8,280 nucleotides of DNA from CAYMCQ01 sp964389025 (lineage in GTDB: Bacteria; Verrucomicrobiota; Verrucomicrobiia; Limisphaerales; CAYMCQ01), in the NCBI GenBank assembly GCA_964389025.1, contig CAYMCQ010000119.1:1-8280 (forward strand), written 5' to 3'. A program made the translations under genes and the position numbers. Under the pieces are notes generated by a model. The model did not search any database. It saw nothing but the letters and a program-made list of their open reading frames with translations, and was not told the DNA's origin. Positions 5,531 through 8,280 of this stretch are shown one piece after another (positions within the stretch are counted from its first letter, which is position 1; the number at the start of each line of letters is the position of its first letter).

Positions 5531-7618
5531 ATGAACCGCATCCGTCTCCTGCCCGAACACGTCGCGAACCAGATCGCGGCTGGGGAAGTCGTCGAGCGCC
5601 CAGCGAGCGTCGTCAAGGAGCTTGTCGAAAATTCCCTCGATGCGGATGCGAAAAAAATTTCCGTTGAGATTCAGGCCGGCGGGCGGAGCTTGATCCGTGT
5701 CACCGACGACGGCCTCGGCATGAGTCGCGATGACGCGCTGCTCTGCCTCGAACGCCACGCCACCAGCAAGATCCAGCGGGCAGAAGATTTGTCGGCCATC
5801 GCCACGATGGGTTTTCGCGGCGAAGCGCTGCCCAGCGTCGCGAGCGTCAGCCGATTCACGCTCACCACACGCGAGCGCGAGGACACTTCGCCCGAAGGCA
5901 CACAAATCATCATCAACGGCGGAAAAATCGTTCAGGTCAAAGCAGCCGGCAGCGCGACCGGCACAAGCGTCGAAGTCCGCCAAATCTTTTTCAACCTGCC
6001 CGCGCGCCGGAAGTTTCTGCGCAGTGAAGAAACTGAAGCCGCGCACATCCAGCATTATCTCACGCTCGCCGCGCTGGCATACCCTGAAGTAGCGTTTGCG
6101 TTTCAAAAGGATGGCCGCATCATCTGGCAATTGCCCGCCGTCAAAGCAGGACAGGCTTCCAGCCTGTCCCCATCAGTCATAAGCTCTGAGACAACTTCGG
6201 AAAAACTGTCCGCCTTGCGCGAGCGTCTGCGCGCGATCCACGGCGGCGAACAAAAACTTTTGGCCGTGGATTTTTCCGCCCAGTTTGAAGAAGCATCGGA
6301 ACCGGCAGATGACAACGAAGTCTTCGAGAACGCTTCACTGGAAAAATCGCAAATCGCAAATCGCAAATCGCAAATTCGCCTCTGGGGTTTCATCGGCGCG
6401 CCCGGCGTCTCGCGCTCGACGCGCGAAGACCAGCGCGTTTTCGTGAATCGCAGACCGGTGGAAAATCGCGGACTGAATTTTGCGTTGCTGGAAGGCTATC
6501 ACACCGCACTGATGAAAGGGCGTTACCCGGTCTGCTGCCTATTTCTGGAAATTGATCCGGCTGCCGTGGACGTGAACATTCATCCCTCCAAACGCGAAGT
6601 GAAATTCCATCGCGAGCGCGAAATGCGGCAACTCGTGTCGAAGGCGGTGCGGGAAACGCTGCTGAAGTTTCATTCTCCGGAGAAAAAAGATTTTGCCACA
6701 GAGGCACAGAGAGCACAGAGTCAAAAGCCGGAACGCGTTGACGCGATTGGTAAAACTTTTGAAGTCGCGCCCGTCCCAGAATTCTCCACGCCATCGCTGC
6801 CGGAGTTTCCGCAGCCGCCAAAGCCGTTCACTCCGCCGCCTGCGCAACAGCCACCGTTGCGAATGGGTTTTTCCCAAGCGCAAACGTCCGCACCTGTTCC
6901 GCAAGCGCAGATAGACAATCGCCAATCGCCAATTTCCCCATCGCCCGTTGCCTCGCGCTCGTCGCCTTCTGATTCGGCTATCGGCTATCGGCCATCGGCT
7001 ATTCCGCCGACGGCGGAGCCAACCCCGCTCCTCGCCGTTCCGCTCCGGCTCGTCGGCGTCATCGGAAAACTTTATGTCGTGCTGGAATCGGATCGCGGGC
7101 TGGTGCTGCTCGACCAGCACGCGGCGCACGAACGGATTTTGTTCGAGCAGATGTTGAATCGGCTCGAAAACGCCGGGCAGGCGGCGTCGCAACGATTGCT
7201 TTTGCCGGAAACTGTCGAGCTTTCCGCGCGCGACGCAAATTTTCTCCGCCAACAATTGCCGACACTCATGCGGCTCGGCGTCGGTCTGAGCGAGTTTGGC
7301 GAGCGGACATTTCTGCTCGATGCGCTGCCGCCGTTCGTGAAAGTTTCCGACGCGCGCAAATTTGTTTTGGAACTGGTGGACGAATTGAAGGCCGTCGGCG
7401 CGGAAGTGAATTCGCTTCGGCTCGGCGAACACACGATTGCCAAGACCGTTTGCCGCCACGCCGTCAAAGCCAACGACCCGCTCGCCGGCCCTGAGCTTGA
7501 AAATCTCGTGAACGACTTGCGCCACTGCGCGATGCCTTACACCTGTCCGCACGGCAGGCCGACACTCATCGAAATGAATTTCCGCGAACTGGAGAAAAAG
7601 TTTGGAAGGACGCAGTGA
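5531..7618 (+). CDS. mutL: DNA mismatch repair protein MutL (endonuclease type)
   Basis: MutL couples MutS mismatch recognition to strand incision. The N-terminal GHKL ATPase is clear: LLPEHVANQIAAGEVVERPA (residues 6-25), E30 and N34 matching the catalytic Glu and metal-binding Asn of E. coli MutL, DDGLGM (59-64), GFRGEAL (94-100) and FFNLPARRKFLR. The transducer domain follows, with VFVNRRPVENR and VDVNIHPSKREVKFH. A long Pro/Gln-rich linker covers about 380-500. The C-terminal domain carries DQHAAHERILFE (528-539), which fits the DQHA(X)2E(X)4E metal site of MutL endonucleases, plus C641 in VCRHA and CPHGRP (672-677). Such MutLs nick DNA themselves and are typical of species without MutH. 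At 695 residues it is longer than usual, and part of the excess is repeat-encoded (about residues 207-213, 272-282, 388-397, 463-472 and 482-491). The only SD-like bases before the ATG are GAGA at 5524-5527. Confidence 0.96.
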   Translation: MNRIRLLPEHVANQIAAGEVVERPASVVKELVENSLDADAKKISVEIQAGGRSLIRVTDDGLGMSRDDALLCLERHATSKIQRAEDLSAIATMGFRGEALPSVASVSRFTLTTREREDTSPEGTQIIINGGKIVQVKAAGSATGTSVEVRQIFFNLPARRKFLRSEETEAAHIQHYLTLAALAYPEVAFAFQKDGRIIWQLPAVKAGQASSLSPSVISSETTSEKLSALRERLRAIHGGEQKLLAVDFSAQFEEASEPADDNEVFENASLEKSQIANRKSQIRLWGFIGAPGVSRSTREDQRVFVNRRPVENRGLNFALLEGYHTALMKGRYPVCCLFLEIDPAAVDVNIHPSKREVKFHREREMRQLVSKAVRETLLKFHSPEKKDFATEAQRAQSQKPERVDAIGKTFEVAPVPEFSTPSLPEFPQPPKPFTPPPAQQPPLRMGFSQAQTSAPVPQAQIDNRQSPISPSPVASRSSPSDSAIGYRPSAIPPTAEPTPLLAVPLRLVGVIGKLYVVLESDRGLVLLDQHAAHERILFEQMLNRLENAGQAASQRLLLPETVELSARDANFLRQQLPTLMRLGVGLSEFGERTFLLDALPPFVKVSDARKFVLELVDELKAVGAEVNSLRLGEHTIAKTVCRHAVKANDPLAGPELENLVNDLRHCAMPYTCPHGRPTLIEMNFRELEKKFGRTQ
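6149..6169. repeat. perfect hairpin repeat within mutL (9-bp stem, 3-nt loop)
   Basis: GGACAGGCT (6149-6157) and AGCCTGTCC (6161-6169) are exact reverse complements around the loop TCC. In frame this reads GQASSLS (residues 207-213), lying between the ATPase and transducer domains in a stretch absent from E. coli MutL. From memory, ACAGGCTTCCAGCCTGT-type palindromes are dispersed repeats in some Verrucomicrobia and related environmental genomes. Membership in such a family is an inference here. Confidence 0.8.
6344..6379. repeat. 7-bp tandem array AAATCGC, four perfect copies, within mutL
   Basis: AAATCGC is repeated four times without a mismatch at 6344-6371, followed by a degenerate AAATTCGC (6372-6379). 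Three units make 21 bases, so the protein shows a seven-residue period: KSQIANR then KSQI (residues 272-282). It lies in a loop of the transducer domain, directly before the conserved RLWGFIG strand. The unit length is not a multiple of three, so a change of one copy shifts the frame. Confidence 0.92.
6697..6720. repeat. CACAGAG short repeat (three copies) within mutL
   Basis: CACAGAG occurs at 6697-6703, 6705-6711 and 6714-6720, with spacings of 8 and 9 bases. It is read in frame as part of FATEAQRAQSQ (residues 388-397), at the start of the linker after the transducer domain. Similar GCCACAGAGGCACAGAG strings are recalled as dispersed repeats in environmental bacterial genomes; that part is from memory. 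Confidence 0.75.
6916..6936. repeat. short 7-bp array CAATCGC within mutL linker
   Basis: Two perfect CAATCGC units (6916-6922, 6923-6929) are followed by a degenerate CAATTTC. It is read as NRQSPIS in the MutL linker (residues from 463). In cyclic permutation the unit is ATCGCCA, one base different from the ATCGCAA form of the upstream fourfold array. Confidence 0.65.
6976..7003. repeat. 7-bp array GGCTATC within mutL linker
   Basis: Four consecutive 7-base units are seen: GGCTATC, GGCTATC, GGCCATC, GGCTATT. They are read as SAIGYRPSAI (residues 482-491) in the MutL linker, just before the C-terminal domain. It is the third period-7 array in this gene and shares an ATCG core with the other two when permuted. 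Confidence 0.8.
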
Positions 7619-8098
7619 TTTCAGTTTCGTCACTGAGAAAATTGCCGTGTTGCCAATTCCGACAACAAAGTTAAATTTTGAACGATGAAACTGCGAACCG
7701 ATATGCTGGAACACCTGACAGCGGCGGACATTCTGCAAGAAGCCGCGGCGAATCAGCACCGCCACAAAGCCGAGTCAAGTTTCTCCAAAACTGGGATTGG
7801 CCATCTGTCACTTGGATCAATAGCGGACTCTGCGAACGAGGCCGCGCACAGCGAGGCGTTAATTCGGAAACTCACACGGCGGTCGCGGAAGAATGGGAAA
7901 AGCGCCGGACGTCCGAGTTGACCCTGCTGGATACTTTTTTATACACAGTTCAAAACACCCCATTTCGACCGAACTAACGTAATTGCGCTTGCTGGCGACG
8001 TTCACACTGGCCAGACGCGCCTCTCCGCCCTCCGCTCCACTTTCCCGCTCGCTGACCGCCGACCGAAGCTAGGCTCTCGCTTCCATGATCAGTTATGC
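7619..8098. other. 480-bp stretch after mutL with no recognised gene
   Basis: Just after the mutL stop, CAGTGA (7613-7618) and TCACTG (7630-7635) could pair across an 11-base loop, but no T run follows, so this is a weak terminator candidate. Two overlapping short plus-strand frames (7678-7977 and 7685-7921) are open. Neither resembles a known family, and no clear ribosome site precedes either. From about 8000 to 8080 the plus strand is strikingly C-rich and coding signal is absent. The region could be decayed sequence between mutL and the broken hydrogenase-like gene. Confidence 0.5.
7685..7921 (+). CDS. doubtful small hypothetical ORF (78 aa)
   Basis: It would encode a soluble, basic protein beginning MKLRTDMLEHLTAADILQ and ending in a Lys/Arg-rich tail (RKLTRRSRKNGK). 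No signal peptide, membrane segment or recognised motif is visible. The upstream bases are A/T-rich without a Shine-Dalgarno sequence. A second frame overlaps it over its whole length, starting at 7678. The first helix-like part looks somewhat protein-like, which is the only reason to list it. Confidence 0.2.
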   Translation: MKLRTDMLEHLTAADILQEAAANQHRHKAESSFSKTGIGHLSLGSIADSANEAAHSEALIRKLTRRSRKNGKSAGRPS

Positions 8099-8227
8099 CT
8101 ACTGCTTTGATTGAAGCCGCCCCATCGCCATCAGGATGCCGTGCAGCAGCGCGTGTGGGTTGGGCGGACAGCCGGGAATGTAAACATCCACGGGGATGAC
8201 GGAATCAACGCTGCCGCAGGTCGCGTA
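8099..8227 (-). pseudogene. C-terminal remnant of a NuoB/[NiFe]-hydrogenase small-subunit family protein
   Basis: Read leftward from 8227 to a TAG at 8101-8099, this gives YATCGSVDSVIPVDVYIPG, then CPPNPHALLHGILMAMGR and a short tail. IPVDVYIPGCPP is the signature end of the 20-kDa subunit of complex I and of the small subunit of group 4-type [NiFe] hydrogenases. Its cysteine is the last ligand of the proximal 4Fe-4S cluster. The Pro/His-Ala-Leu-Leu-His-Gly tail leans towards hydrogenase rather than NuoB, with low certainty. Upstream of the Tyr the frame has only PYQTMCQCQYELL before an in-frame TGA (8269-8267). The conserved Cys/Gly-Gly region that should precede is missing. The gene therefore appears broken here, by deletion, insertion or frameshift. 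Confidence 0.72.
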
Positions 8228-8239
8228 TAGCAATTCATA

Positions 8240-8280
8240 TTGACATTGGCACATAGTCTGATAAGGTCAGAGGCATGAAA
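8240..8280 (+). promoter_or_regulatory. possible promoter and start of a gene running off the right edge
   Basis: A perfect TTGACA lies at 8240-8245. The best -10-like words (TGATAA, GATAAG near 8259-8265) sit only 13-14 bases away, shorter than ideal. AAGG (8263-8266) is eight bases before an ATG at 8275 that opens MK at the window end. The block begins where the hydrogenase-family homology on the other strand stops, so it may be the end of an inserted element with its first gene. Too little is visible to tell. Confidence 0.25.

Noticed and set aside
6149..6169. Hairpin as a transcription terminator
   Set aside because: It lies inside the mutL coding sequence and has no T run after it; a dispersed repeat is the better explanation.
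6344..6379. CRISPR array
   Set aside because: Units are 7 bp, directly adjacent with no spacers, and in frame within mutL.
6539..7765. 408-codon minus-strand ORF opposite mutL
   Set aside because: It is antisense to a clearly conserved gene; the product is rich in Arg/His/Leu with no motif, as expected from GC-biased codons read backwards.

Overview
The window looks like a chromosomal segment from a moderately GC-rich Gram-negative bacterium. Gene style and protein sequences suggest Verrucomicrobiota, perhaps the Pedosphaera/Limisphaerales side. That placement is an inference from general resemblance and is only moderately supported. Most of the window is housekeeping or respiratory chromosome. 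The last few hundred bases look eroded.

Layout, left to right. (1) Bases 1-158 hold at most the last 20 codons of an upstream gene. (2) A tRNA-Thr(CGT) gene with encoded CCA lies at 159-233. (3) A large CHASE2-PAS-histidine kinase-receiver hybrid sensor lies at 310-2982. (4) A 323-bp gap follows. (5) Next is a two-gene periplasmic sulfite oxidation unit: a Tat-exported SorA-type molybdenum sulfite dehydrogenase (3306-4547) and, four bases later, a diheme cytochrome c (4552-5289). The cytochrome joins a SorB-like heme domain to a c551-like heme domain. (6) A tRNA-His(GTG) gene lies on the minus strand (5335-5410) and diverges from mutL. (7) mutL (5531-7618) encodes a MutL with the endonuclease motif in its C-terminal domain, the type found in species without MutH. 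(8) A poorly coding stretch (7619-8098) follows. (9) The C-terminal end of a NuoB/[NiFe]-hydrogenase small-subunit family protein lies on the minus strand (8099-8227). Its homology stops abruptly and is followed upstream by an in-frame stop. A new plus-strand gene may start at 8275.

How the genes work together: SorA would oxidise sulfite to sulfate in the periplasm at its molybdenum cofactor and pass electrons to the cytochrome. The second heme domain could relay them onward to the respiratory chain. The sensor kinase, the tRNAs and mutL have no evident functional link to that unit.

The most unusual theme is a set of short repeats of types that look like dispersed genomic repeats, several embedded in frame in real genes. 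A palindromic element (about 4570-4694) supplies the signal-peptide hydrophobic core of the cytochrome. mutL carries five separate repeats: a 9-bp-stem palindrome, a perfect fourfold 7-bp tandem array, a CACAGAG array, and two further degenerate 7-bp arrays. A degenerate 8-bp-period array sits just upstream of the mutL start. Because 7 is not a multiple of 3, gain or loss of one copy in the fourfold array would truncate MutL. This suggests, without proving it, a reversible mutator switch.
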